Of a DNA stretch of 29,840 nt, positions 15,450-22,363 are shown piece after piece. Under the pieces are notes generated by a model. That model made no database searches. It saw nothing but the letters and a program-made list of their open reading frames with translations, and was not told the DNA's origin. Source of the stretch: Porphyromonadaceae bacterium UBA2720 (GTDB taxonomy: Bacteria > Bacteroidota > Bacteroidia > Bacteroidales > Muribaculaceae); assembly GCA_002353885.1 (NCBI GenBank), contig DEKO01000145.1:16794-46633 (forward strand). The letters are read 5' to 3'. Both the position numbers and the translations under genes were made by a program. The first letter of the stretch is position 1, and each line of letters begins with the position of its first letter.

Positions 15450-17072
15450 TTATTTCTGGATTGTGGGTAGAGGTTGAGGTTTGTTGTTGTCGACGAGTTG
15501 CTTGAACCGAGGCAGCTGGCGTAGCGGCTCCAAATCCAAGTCGTTGAGCAGCAAGTCGCGGTCAAGGTAGCCCAACCGCATGGCCTGCTCCAAATTGTCA
15601 AATGCCTTGTCGTTGTCACCCATGATGGCGTAGGCGCAGGCGGCATGGCGCAGTCTGTGCTTGCGTTGTCCATCTACCGGGCAGTTGTCCAGCCGCTCAC
15701 GAATGATGTCCTCGGCCAGCTCGCGGCGGCCCAGGTGGGCTGCCGCCCGTGCACGGCGTGTATCCTTGCAACTCATTGCCACGACTGCCTCAAAGTCGGC
15801 GCGGGCCGCATCGTCGTTGCCCATGGCCTTGTTGACCAGTGCACGATGATAGCGTGCCTGCAGATGGTCGACACTGGCCGTGTCGGTCAGGGTGACGGCA
15901 AAGGTGAAGTTGTCCAGAGCCTCGTCATAGCGTTGCTCATACTCGTTGACAAAGCCCAACAGCGAGTAGGCGTCCGGGTCGGCAGGAGCCTTTGACAGAT
16001 AGGTCTCGGCATCTGTTCGTGCAACAGACAAGCGGCTGTCGTTCAGATTCATAAAACCATGAGCATAATAAAATCTGTCATCGCTGAACATCTCGTTGAC
16101 ACGCTCCAACGCGCCCAGTGCCTTGTCGACATGCCCTAGCGCCTCGTAGGTCTGCGACAAGTAAAACCATGCCTGCGCATTGTCAGGGTCACGCTCGACG
16201 ACGCTCATCAGCGGAGCGACGCCATCGTTGTGGTGCGCCGATGATAGTGCCACCCGCCCCATGAGTGTCATCCATCGCATGGTATCGGGCTGTTGCAGCA
16301 TCTTGGCCTGCAGTTGCTGGGCAATTACCTGGTAGGCCGAGTCAGCGATGACCTCAATTGAGTCGGTGTCATAGTTGTCCCCGGCCCTGTCGTAGGCCTC
16401 GATATAATATTGTGCAGCCTTGGCATAGTCGTGCATGTCCATGCTGATATCGCCCAGCATGTCCAACCTTGCAATCGAGTCGATGTCGGCATAGCGGTTG
16501 GCCCAACTGATAGCTTCGTCATACTGCTTGGCTTCTTTGGCCAGCACCACCTGCCAGCTCATCGCCCTTGCATACTGGTCTTGGCTCTTGTCGGCCAGGT
16601 CAAGTGCCTTGATTAAGTCAAGTTTGGCCAACTCATATTGCTTACGGTCAATATAGAACGATGCCCGATTGAGAAGGTAGTCGGGGTCTTTGGGTTGCAG
16701 TCGCAGGGTCTGGTTGATGTCGTTCAGTGTCTGTGCCGAATCGCCCAACTGGCTATAAAGCCCGGCCCTGAGGTTGTGACACAGAGCCTGGTCGGCTTTG
16801 TCTCCTTCAGCCAGCTTCAACGCCTTGTTGATTGCCGTGAGCGCCAGTCCCTCCTGTCCATTGTTGTCGAAGATGACGGCCAGGAAGTACCATGCCGACC
16901 GATTATCGTTCTCCTTCACTTCGCGCAACAGATAGGCCGCAGCCTCCTGGTAGTTCCCTTGTTCAAAGGCCTCCATGCCTCGGCTGAAGTTGTAGGAGCG
17001 CGACTCGTCGGCCCATGCGGTTGTAGCCGTCAAGAGCAACGAAAGCAGCAAGGTGTAAACAATTTTTTTCAT
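15450..17072 (-). CDS. Secreted TPR-repeat protein
   Basis: 540 residues from the ATG at 17070-17072; an in-frame ATG 42 bases upstream would put a charged tail before the signal peptide. Signal peptide ends near AWADESRS. The rest is tetratricopeptide repeats, many ending in Asp-Pro-Asp or similar turns, up to the last 15 residues. No enzymatic domain. It is the first gene of a two-gene operon with the TPR-protease gene and looks like its unfused paralogue. A consensus Bacteroidetes promoter (17112-17142) precedes it. Probable role: scaffold or adaptor in the periplasm, by inference from TPR architecture only. Confidence 0.85.
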   Translation of the reverse strand: MKKIVYTLLLSLLLTATTAWADESRSYNFSRGMEAFEQGNYQEAAAYLLREVKENDNRSAWYFLAVIFDNNGQEGLALTAINKALKLAEGDKADQALCHNLRAGLYSQLGDSAQTLNDINQTLRLQPKDPDYLLNRASFYIDRKQYELAKLDLIKALDLADKSQDQYARAMSWQVVLAKEAKQYDEAISWANRYADIDSIARLDMLGDISMDMHDYAKAAQYYIEAYDRAGDNYDTDSIEVIADSAYQVIAQQLQAKMLQQPDTMRWMTLMGRVALSSAHHNDGVAPLMSVVERDPDNAQAWFYLSQTYEALGHVDKALGALERVNEMFSDDRFYYAHGFMNLNDSRLSVARTDAETYLSKAPADPDAYSLLGFVNEYEQRYDEALDNFTFAVTLTDTASVDHLQARYHRALVNKAMGNDDAARADFEAVVAMSCKDTRRARAAAHLGRRELAEDIIRERLDNCPVDGQRKHRLRHAACAYAIMGDNDKAFDNLEQAMRLGYLDRDLLLNDLDLEPLRQLPRFKQLVDNNKPQPLPTIQK

Positions 17073-17111
17073 TTCAACTCGTGTTTTTTCTTCTGAATAG
17101 ATTTGAATATG

Positions 17112-17142
17112 CAAAGGTAACCATTAATCGCTTCATGGCAAA
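17112..17142 (-). promoter_or_regulatory. Consensus promoter of the TPR operon
   Basis: Minus strand: TTTG at 17142-17139, 19 bases, then TACCTTTG at 17119-17112. Both boxes match the Bacteroidetes sigma-A consensus (TTTG, 19-21 bases, TAnnTTTG). It places the transcription start about 35 bases before the ATG at 17072. Confidence 0.75.
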
Positions 17143-17208
17143 AGAAACAGCCCGAAAAGTGCGAAATCTCAACTTTTTCTGTACCGAAAATGACAAAATT
17201 CGAGTCAT

Positions 17209-17225
17209 TTGGCACATTTTTTGCT
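17209..17225 (+). promoter_or_regulatory. Putative sigma-54 promoter for the PQQGY-TerB operon
   Basis: TTGGCAC (17209-17215), five bases, TTGCT (17221-17225). This fits the RpoN -24/-12 consensus YTGGCAC-N5-TTGCW with correct spacing, differing only in the weakly conserved G after CAC. It points at the gene at 17315, giving a leader of about 80 bases. Many Bacteroidales encode RpoN. No enhancer-binding protein gene is in this window. Confidence 0.5.
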
Positions 17226-17231
17226 TAAAAA

Positions 17232-17263
17232 TTTGTTGAATTAAAAAGAAAGTCGTAACTTTA
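17232..17263 (+). promoter_or_regulatory. Sigma-A-type promoter of the PQQGY-TerB operon
   Basis: TTTG at 17232-17235, 20 bases, then TAACTTTA at 17256-17263 (one base from TAnnTTTG). Spacing is ideal. The leader before the ATG at 17315 is AT-rich and about 45 bases long. Confidence 0.6.
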
Positions 17264-17314
17264 TTGCGATTTTTCGAAACAAACAATCACTAATAAATAA
17301 GATTACTATCAATT

Positions 17315-18175
17315 ATGGGACTATTCAAGAACATCGTTGATGCGGCCAAACAGGCCGCAGTACCCAACCCCATGCAGCAACAGTACGGCCAACAGTACTA
17401 TCCCCAGCAAGGCTATCAGCCAGGCTATCCCGGTCAGCCAGGTGTCGACCCGATGGCAGGAGCGATGGGCGGCGGCATGCTGGGCGGCGTTATTGGGCAA
17501 GTGATGAACAAACTGGGCGGGCAGCAGACCATGCAGCCAGGCCAACAGGGCTATCCACAGCAGGGCTATATGTCGGGTGTACAAGGGCAGTATCCCCAGG
17601 GCCAATACCCGCAACAGGGTTATCCTCAACAAGGATATCCCCAGCAGGGCTATCCCCAGCAGCAAGGCTATCCCCAACAGCAGGGTTATCCTCAACAGCA
17701 AGGCTATCCCCAGCAGCAGGGTTATCCCCAGCAAGGCTACCCCCAGCAGGGTTATCCTCAACAAGGCTACCCCCAGCAGGGTTATCCCCAGCAGCAAGGT
17801 TATATGGCAGGCGTCCAGGGGCAATATCCACAAGGTCAATATCCTCAAGGCTACCCGCAACAGGCCCCCAAGTCGGCCGCAGCCCAAGCTTTCCAGGCCG
17901 CTAAGGCTGGTCAGTACAGTGTTCCACAAAGCCAGCAGCCCGCAAGCCAACCAACTCAGCAAGGCGGGCAGTTCGGCCAGGCCGCCCGCACTCAGGCCAC
18001 CAGCACACAACAGCCAGTGCGACAGCAGCCAGTGCAACAGCAGCCTCAGCCCGTGCAACAGTCGGCAGGTGCATCCAAGTTCAAGCAGGCCCAGCTGAGC
18101 GATGAGGCCAAGGGCGTGGTCTCGGTCATCAACATGGCCAGCAACAGCGTGCAGACAACTCCACCACAACAATAA
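17315..18175 (+). CDS. Low-complexity Gln/Tyr/Pro/Gly-rich repeat protein
   Basis: 286 residues, no signal peptide. A short amphipathic start (MGLFKNIVDAAKQA) is followed by a Gly/Met-rich patch (residues 47-68: MAGAMGGGMLGGVIG). Then come 12 uninterrupted units of YPQQG or YPQQQG (98-162), a Gln/Pro/Ser-rich tail and a final mixed segment (SKFKQAQLSDEAKGVVSVINMAS). The repeat block is bracketed by two copies of a GYM-S/A-GVQGQYPQGQYPQ unit (84-99 and 163-178). Composition is like prion-like, phase-separating or adhesive low-complexity proteins; that is an inference. Two shadow frames are open across the gene, a consequence of the repeats. The TerB-like gene follows 18 bases later. No known family recognised. 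Confidence 0.82.
   Translation: MGLFKNIVDAAKQAAVPNPMQQQYGQQYYPQQGYQPGYPGQPGVDPMAGAMGGGMLGGVIGQVMNKLGGQQTMQPGQQGYPQQGYMSGVQGQYPQGQYPQQGYPQQGYPQQGYPQQQGYPQQQGYPQQQGYPQQQGYPQQGYPQQGYPQQGYPQQGYPQQQGYMAGVQGQYPQGQYPQGYPQQAPKSAAAQAFQAAKAGQYSVPQSQQPASQPTQQGGQFGQAARTQATSTQQPVRQQPVQQQPQPVQQSAGASKFKQAQLSDEAKGVVSVINMASNSVQTTPPQQ
17606..17800 (+). repeat. Tandem 15/18-base repeat array encoding YPQ(Q)QG
   Basis: Twelve in-frame units, in order three of 15 bases, four of 18, four of 15 and one of 18. Codons vary between units (tat/tac, ccc/cct, cag/caa), so the array is not a very recent pure expansion, though some adjacent 18-base units are nearly identical. All unit lengths are multiples of three, so gain or loss would keep the frame. 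Confidence 0.92.
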
Positions 18176-18193
18176 CCCCTGAACAACAAGACT

Positions 18194-18571
18194 ATGGAAG
18201 AAAAATATCAATCAATCGAGCTTGTGGTGAAGCTGATGGCCAAGACAGGGCTATTCTTCGCCAGTGTTGATGGCGAGTACTCGCAGAGCGAGCGCATCTT
18301 CATCGAAAACTATATCAACAGTCTGTCGCAAGTGGGTCCCGTCGACGAGGTGAAGGATATGCTGGAAAATGCATTGAACACCCGTTTCACACTCGACGAA
18401 ATCATCGCCGACACACGTCAGCTGTTGGGCTACTTCCCCGAAGTTGAGGACAAAAAAGCCATCGTGCTGTCGATGTATAACTTCATCCAGCAAGTCATAC
18501 AAGCCGACGGGGTTGAACATCCCGCCGAGAAGGATGCCCTGCTACAGTGGGCCAACGCCTTGGTAGCCTAA
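18194..18571 (+). CDS. TerB-like (tellurite-resistance TerB / DjlA N-terminal type) protein
   Basis: 125 residues, cytoplasmic, all helical. Two half-repeats each carry the TerB acidic signature: FFASVDGEYSQSERIFIENY (residues 22-41) and IQADGVEHPAEKDALLQWA (about 102-120), where the Asp/Glu residues would bind a divalent metal. The helices between (EVKDMLENALNTRFTLDEI) fit the fold. TerB domains occur alone or attached to membrane or phage-defence proteins, and no tellurite function is implied by the fold. Cotranscribed with the low-complexity protein upstream, which suggests the two act together (inference). Confidence 0.82.
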   Translation: MEEKYQSIELVVKLMAKTGLFFASVDGEYSQSERIFIENYINSLSQVGPVDEVKDMLENALNTRFTLDEIIADTRQLLGYFPEVEDKKAIVLSMYNFIQQVIQADGVEHPAEKDALLQWANALVA

Positions 18572-18576
18572 AACAA

Positions 18577-18609
18577 TGCATCATGCATAAATACATAATG
18601 CATAATGCA
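18577..18609. other. Hairpin after the TerB-like gene
   Basis: TGCATCATGCAT (18577-18588) pairs with ATGCATAATGCA (18598-18609) at 11 of 12 positions, loop of nine bases. It starts six bases after the stop codon, and no U-run follows. It could end or stabilise the transcript. Confidence 0.4.
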
Positions 18610-18629
18610 CAATCATGTTACGGCTGAAC
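18594..18629 (-). repeat. Inverted repeat B, right copy
   Basis: Reverse-complement partner of 13329-13364, 34 of 36 identical. It lies 22 bases beyond the stop codon of the TerB-like gene and so mirrors the left copy beyond the TPR-protease gene. Confidence 0.8.
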
Positions 18630-18630
18630 A

Positions 18631-18688
18631 CAGGGGTTCCGCTATCGCTCTACCCCTGCCTATAATCTGACAGTCCTACGGGCTTTGT
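18631..18688. repeat. Likely dispersed intergenic element
   Basis: CAGGGGT (18631-18637) and ACCCCTG (18652-18658) form a 7-base stem, followed by CCTATAATCTGACAGTCCTA and a GGGCTTTG end. From memory, similar 'CCCCTGCCTATAATCTG' segments recur between genes in Bacteroidales genomes. Only one copy is in this window, so the repeat status is not shown by this sequence alone. Confidence 0.4.
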
Positions 18689-18703
18689 CTTAACTCCATT
18701 TAA

Positions 18704-18744
18704 CCACTTAACTACTTTCACTACTTAACTACTTAACTACTTAA
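18704..18744. repeat. 8-base tandem repeat leader
   Basis: CTACTTAA occurs three times perfectly at 18721-18744, preceded by degenerate units (CCACTTAA at 18704, CTACTTTC at 18712). It ends four bases before the ATG of the DUF4332 gene, so it forms the leader of that message. Confidence 0.8.
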
Positions 18745-18748
18745 CAAT

Positions 18749-19156
18749 ATGGCTTACAAAATTATTGACATTGAAGGCGTGGGCGATGTTTACGCCGAGA
18801 AACTGATTGCCGCAGGCATCGAAAAGGTAGACCAATTGCTAGACCGCTGCGCTGCTCCCAAGGGACGCAAAGAGCTCGCCGAAGCCACCGGAATTCCCGA
18901 GAAACTCATCCTGCGCTGGACCAACCATGCCGACCTGTTCCGCATCAAGGGCGTAGGCCCCCAATTTGCCGAGCTGCTTGAAGCTGCGGGTGTCGACACC
19001 GTCAAGGAACTGCGCAACCGCGTTCCGGCCAACCTGCAGCCCAAGCTCGAGGAGGTCAATGCCGAGAAGCAACTGGTGCGTCGTGTGCCCGCCCTCAAAG
19101 AGGTGGAGAAGATGATAGCTCAAGCCAAGGAACTAGATCCGCGCATGACCTACTGA
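18749..19156 (+). CDS. DUF4332-type helix-hairpin-helix protein
   Basis: 135 residues, cytoplasmic. Two helix-hairpin-helix units: IEGVGDVYAEKLIAAGI (about 8-24) and IKGVGPQFAELLEAAGV (about 66-82), each with the Gly-Val-Gly turn that contacts DNA backbone phosphates. The spacing and the middle segment (TGIPEKLILRWTNHADL) fit DUF4332, whose members are small probable nucleic-acid-binding proteins of unknown role. Charged helical C-terminus (EVEKMIAQAKEL). Single gene, with a strong terminator 26 bases after the stop. Confidence 0.85.
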   Translation: MAYKIIDIEGVGDVYAEKLIAAGIEKVDQLLDRCAAPKGRKELAEATGIPEKLILRWTNHADLFRIKGVGPQFAELLEAAGVDTVKELRNRVPANLQPKLEEVNAEKQLVRRVPALKEVEKMIAQAKELDPRMTY

Positions 19157-19182
19157 TGCACAAGGCATCATGCACAATGCAC

Positions 19183-19224
19183 AATTGCCGCCTGGAGCTT
19201 ACAGCGTCCAGGCGGCAATTTTTA
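19183..19224. terminator. Strong intrinsic terminator after the DUF4332 gene
   Basis: Perfect 14-base stem, 19183-19196 with 19207-19220 (AATTGCCGCCTGGA on the left), 10-base loop, followed by TTTAATTTTT. It lies between convergent genes and the A-rich left arm also gives a short U-run for the minus strand, so it may serve both. Confidence 0.92.
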
Positions 19225-19239
19225 ATTTTTAATTCTTAA

Positions 19240-19860
19240 TTACTTGCAGTACTCCTTGTAGAGATTAATGTACTCCATGACAATGTCGATGGCGCCCTGC
19301 TCCATGTCGAGCTTGAGTGAGCCGTCGTGAGCCACATCGGCCACCACATTGTATACTGCACACCAATCACTGTCTAAATAGATTTGTGCATCAATCAATG
19401 CAGCAATAAAGGCCACAGTAAAGCTGTTGTCCTTGTTCTTCTTGACGGCCTCATGAGCCAGTCTAGCTGCCTCGCTCACCTCAAAGTAATTGCTCATGGC
19501 TTTGGCATAGGCATAGACACATAGGGTCTTGGCATCCAACTTCTTGACCAGTTTGTCGATGGTTTTGACCTTGTAACGCTTCATCAGGTAGTCTCCCAAC
19601 TGGCTATAGCCGTCATGCCCCTCAAAAGCCCAACCGATGCTGTTGATCACAGCCATGCGTTCATCTACAGGTGAATCTTTGTCGGCCAAGAAGTCAAGCA
19701 ACTTGGTCGGGAGAAAATCGCCAGCCTCAAGCTCGGCTGCCATCTCGACCATGGGGTGTGTGGCGTAGGCTCTGCTGAAATTAGTCGATGTCAGGGGCGA
19801 GTCGGCCCACATCACGGCGGTCCACAACATCAGTGCCGCCAATGTCATTAGTTTTTTCAT
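19240..19860 (-). CDS. Secreted protein of unknown function
   Basis: 206 residues from the ATG at 19858-19860. The frame extends further upstream, but Met-Lys-Lys-Leu with a hydrophobic stretch and Ala-x-Ala-like end (VMWADS) marks the natural signal peptide. The mature part is helical, with a repeating look (AKAMSNYFEVSEAARLAHEAVKKN), and ends MEQGAIDIVMEYINLYKEY. I recognise no family. Likely periplasmic. The preceding spacer to the EamA gene is 92 bases and holds a small CATCTG/CAGATG dyad (19900-19917). Confidence 0.7.
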   Translation of the reverse strand: MKKLMTLAALMLWTAVMWADSPLTSTNFSRAYATHPMVEMAAELEAGDFLPTKLLDFLADKDSPVDERMAVINSIGWAFEGHDGYSQLGDYLMKRYKVKTIDKLVKKLDAKTLCVYAYAKAMSNYFEVSEAARLAHEAVKKNKDNSFTVAFIAALIDAQIYLDSDWCAVYNVVADVAHDGSLKLDMEQGAIDIVMEYINLYKEYCK

Positions 19861-19952
19861 CTTGTTACAGTTAATTGGATTAGTATTGTGTATAATCTCC
19901 ATCTGCATTAACAGATGCAAAAATTGTGCCAAGCACCCTCATCCTCGCCTTG

Positions 19953-20876
19953 TCAGAACAGGAAGAACAGCGACACGCCGACAACCGAGATGATGGCTCC
20001 CATAACACTCTTGAGCGTAATGGGCTGGCCAAAGAGCCAACGGGCAGGCAAGATGATGATGATGGGGGTCAAGGCCATGAGCGTGCTGGCTATACCCGCA
20101 GCCGTGTACTGAACGGCCATCAGCGAGCATCCCACCCCGACAAACGGGCCAAAAATGGTTGTGGCTACAGCAGCAGTCATGCCTTTGCGGTCATGTACAC
20201 TGCGCCGCAACGGGGCAAAGGTTTCCTTGAAGTGCATCATCACCGCAAAGCCCACAATGCCAGCAACGCAGCGGAAGAAGTTGGCAAAGAAAGGCAGCAA
20301 CCATGGTGCCGCAGGCGCAGTCATTGAGGCCTCATAGTGATCCATACCAATCTTGCTCAGAACGAGCCCTACGCCTTGGCAGACGGCTGCCCCAACAGCA
20401 AAAAGCACGCCATTGAGCGGCAGCTTGAGCGAGAGCCGGTGATGACCGTCGCCACGCCCCAGAATGGTGATGCCGATGCCCAGCAAGGTCACCGCCATGG
20501 CAACAATGGCCGATGGTTGCAGCGACTGACCCAACGTGAACCATGCCATAATGGCCGCAGTGATGGGAGCCAGCGTCATGAACAACTGCCCGAACTTCGA
20601 CCCGATGATGATGTAGCACTGAAACAGACAATAGTCACCAATCACATAGCCCACCAGACCCGAGAGCAGCATCCAGCCGTAAGCCTCACTGCTGGCACTA
20701 GCCGGCAACGGATTGCCGGTCATCGCCCAGAACAGAACCAGCGAAAACAGCAAGGCGAAGCCCATGCGCAACACATTGAGTGTGAGGTTGCCCATGCGCT
20801 TGCTGCCATACTCGCTGAGCAATGCTGTCGCTGTCCACGAGAAGGCCACTCCGATGGATATGAGTTCGCCGGTCAT
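19953..20876 (-). CDS. EamA-family (DMT superfamily) transporter
   Basis: 307 residues with ten predicted membrane helices arranged as two EamA halves (about 3-138 and 150-305). Characteristic stretches are AFSWTATALLSEYGSKRMGN at the start, FMTLAPITAAIMAWFTLGQ at the end of the first half, and STLMALTPIIIILPARWLFGQ in the second. Inner membrane. The family exports amino acids, nucleosides or other metabolites, and the substrate cannot be deduced. The gene stands between two unrelated minus-strand genes with spacers of about 76-92 bases. Confidence 0.88.
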   Translation of the reverse strand: MTGELISIGVAFSWTATALLSEYGSKRMGNLTLNVLRMGFALLFSLVLFWAMTGNPLPASASSEAYGWMLLSGLVGYVIGDYCLFQCYIIIGSKFGQLFMTLAPITAAIMAWFTLGQSLQPSAIVAMAVTLLGIGITILGRGDGHHRLSLKLPLNGVLFAVGAAVCQGVGLVLSKIGMDHYEASMTAPAAPWLLPFFANFFRCVAGIVGFAVMMHFKETFAPLRRSVHDRKGMTAAVATTIFGPFVGVGCSLMAVQYTAAGIASTLMALTPIIIILPARWLFGQPITLKSVMGAIISVVGVSLFFLF

Positions 20877-20879
20877 TAG

Positions 20880-20945
20880 TTCTTAGTTTTCAGTTTTCAG
20901 TTCTCAGTCTTCAGTAGCTACCGACAACCGATAACCGACAACCAA
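20880..20945. repeat. Short-word repeat spacer
   Basis: Reiterations of TTTTCAGT/TCTCAGT followed by three ACCGACAACC/ACCGATAACC-like words. It fills the spacer between the metal permease stop and the EamA start. No promoter or terminator seen in it. Confidence 0.55.
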
Positions 20946-20952
20946 TTGTGAG

Positions 20953-22200
20953 TTACCCATTCTCGAAGCCCAGTTCGATGACCTTGGCGCGGACAGCGGC
21001 ATCATCCACATTGCCCTCGACGTAGGCAATGCCTTGTGCCAGGTCAACGGTGACCTTTTCGGCACCATCGAGCTGGGCGAGACCTTTCTCTACAGTGGCT
21101 TTGCAGTGATTGCACATCATGCCACGAACCTTGAATTCTTTCATAGCGGTAGTTTTGTTATGTTTGATTTTATAGGATTTCCAGTAGTTGCTGCCCATGC
21201 CCACCACGAGCATGACGATGAGGAAGATGCTGCACACCCAGTTGAGCCAGGTGATGGACATCTCATGGCTCATGGCACCATGGTGATGCGGCATAGCGTT
21301 GACAAAGGTCTCGCGCAACCCCGGCCAGTAGTCCACCAGCACCCCAAAGGCGATGGCTCCAAACACGATGGATGCTAGATAGGCCCACATTGCCTTGCGG
21401 CCAAACGACTTGGAGATGACCAGCATCGACGCCAGGTTGGCGGCCGGGCCGGCCATGAGCATCACCAGCGCGCAGCCGGGCGACAGGCCCTTCATCATCA
21501 GCGCGGCGGCGATGGGAATCGAACCCGTGGCACAGATATACATCGGCACAGCCACCAGCACGATGATCACCATGTTCAACAGCGGCCAGCGGGCGTAGGT
21601 CTGGAAGAAGTCGTCAGGCACCAGCACGGTGATGAGCGTGGCCACGACCAGTCCCAGCACCAGCCAGCGACCGATGTTCTGGATCATCTCGTAGAAGCCA
21701 TAGCGCAACGCCTCGACCAGCCGCCCCCACAGTGTGGGCTTGAGCGGCTCCGCGGTGGCGCACGAGTCGCCGCAGCCGTCAGTGTCCTCCAGGTTGCCAC
21801 GTCGCTCGATGGCTCCAACCACATTGCCGCCCAGCATGGCGGTGACCAGCGCGGCCACCGGGCGCAGGATGGCAAACGGCAAGCCCATCATCGAGTAGGT
21901 GGCGGCGATGCTGTCGACACCCGTCTGTGGCGTGGCTATCAGGAACGAGGTCGATGCCGCCCGCGAGGCGCCGCTGCGGCGCAGGCTCACGGCAGTGGGC
22001 AGCACGCCGCACGAGCACAACGGCAACGGGATGCCGAACAGTGCCGCTGCCACCACCGAGCGCCACCCCGTGCCCGACAGATAGCGGGCATAGACCGATG
22101 TGGGCACAAAGGCGTGCAGCACACCCGCGATGAGGAAGCCCAACAGCAAGTAGGGCGACATCGCATGCAGCATCATCAAGAAGGCGTTAATATAATTCAT
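20953..22200 (-). CDS. Metal efflux permease (DUF318/ArsP-like, SO_0444 type) fused to an HMA domain
   Basis: 415 residues. Residues 1-335 form a multi-pass permease (about eight helices) with the family's LPLCSCGVLPTAVSLRRSGAS motif (Cys pair near 61-63) and FLIATPQTGVDSI. Residues 353-415 are a heavy-metal-associated ferredoxin-like domain with GMMCNHC (Cys363, Cys366). Related proteins are described as Cu/Zn efflux transporters; metal specificity is not readable here. The linker (about 340-352, KSYKIKHNKTTA) is encoded by AT-rich DNA resembling a spacer, and Met353 could be an internal start for a free copper-chaperone-like protein. A TACCTTTG promoter box lies at 22252-22259. Confidence 0.88.
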   Translation of the reverse strand: MNYINAFLMMLHAMSPYLLLGFLIAGVLHAFVPTSVYARYLSGTGWRSVVAAALFGIPLPLCSCGVLPTAVSLRRSGASRAASTSFLIATPQTGVDSIAATYSMMGLPFAILRPVAALVTAMLGGNVVGAIERRGNLEDTDGCGDSCATAEPLKPTLWGRLVEALRYGFYEMIQNIGRWLVLGLVVATLITVLVPDDFFQTYARWPLLNMVIIVLVAVPMYICATGSIPIAAALMMKGLSPGCALVMLMAGPAANLASMLVISKSFGRKAMWAYLASIVFGAIAFGVLVDYWPGLRETFVNAMPHHHGAMSHEMSITWLNWVCSIFLIVMLVVGMGSNYWKSYKIKHNKTTAMKEFKVRGMMCNHCKATVEKGLAQLDGAEKVTVDLAQGIAYVEGNVDDAAVRAKVIELGFENG

Positions 22201-22251
22201 AATTCACAATGCACAATTCACAATGCATAATCCGTTTCGACTTTGAGGCAA

Positions 22252-22259
22252 CAAAGGTA
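22252..22259 (-). promoter_or_regulatory. Putative -7 box for the metal permease
   Basis: Minus-strand TACCTTTG, exact TAnnTTTG match, 51 bases before the ATG. No TTTG at the proper distance upstream, so strength is uncertain. The 22201-22232 stretch between box and gene is made of CACAATGC/ATTCACAATGC words. Confidence 0.45.
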
Positions 22260-22333
22260 CTGCAAAATTCTTGCAACTGGGTTGCGAACTGACAAAAATC
22301 GACTGCCATCACCATTTTGTCACATTTTTTCAC

Positions 22334-22341
22334 TACATTTG
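22334..22341 (+). promoter_or_regulatory. Putative -7 box for the fucosidase gene
   Basis: TACATTTG matches TAnnTTTG exactly, 22 bases before the ATG. The nearest TTTG (22316-22319) is only 14 bases upstream, shorter than the usual 19-21, so the -33 part is unconvincing. Confidence 0.45.
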
Positions 22342-22363
22342 TGGCGACTTATAGCATCACGAC

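Noticed and set aside
17606..17800. CRISPR array
   Set aside because: Tandem units without spacers, in frame within a coding sequence.
17321..18211. 296-codon minus-strand frame and a second plus-strand frame (17577-18098) across the repeat gene
   Set aside because: The repeat array leaves several frames open. Only the frame at 17315 has a promoter and leader, a conserved-looking N-terminus and an 18-base link to the TerB-like gene.
18194..18571. Tellurite resistance operon
   Set aside because: Only the TerB-like fold is present; no TerC, TerD, TerE or TerF homologues in the window.
19900..19917. CATCTG/CAGATG dyad as terminator or operator
   Set aside because: Six-base stem only, no U-run and no promoter beside it; likely chance.
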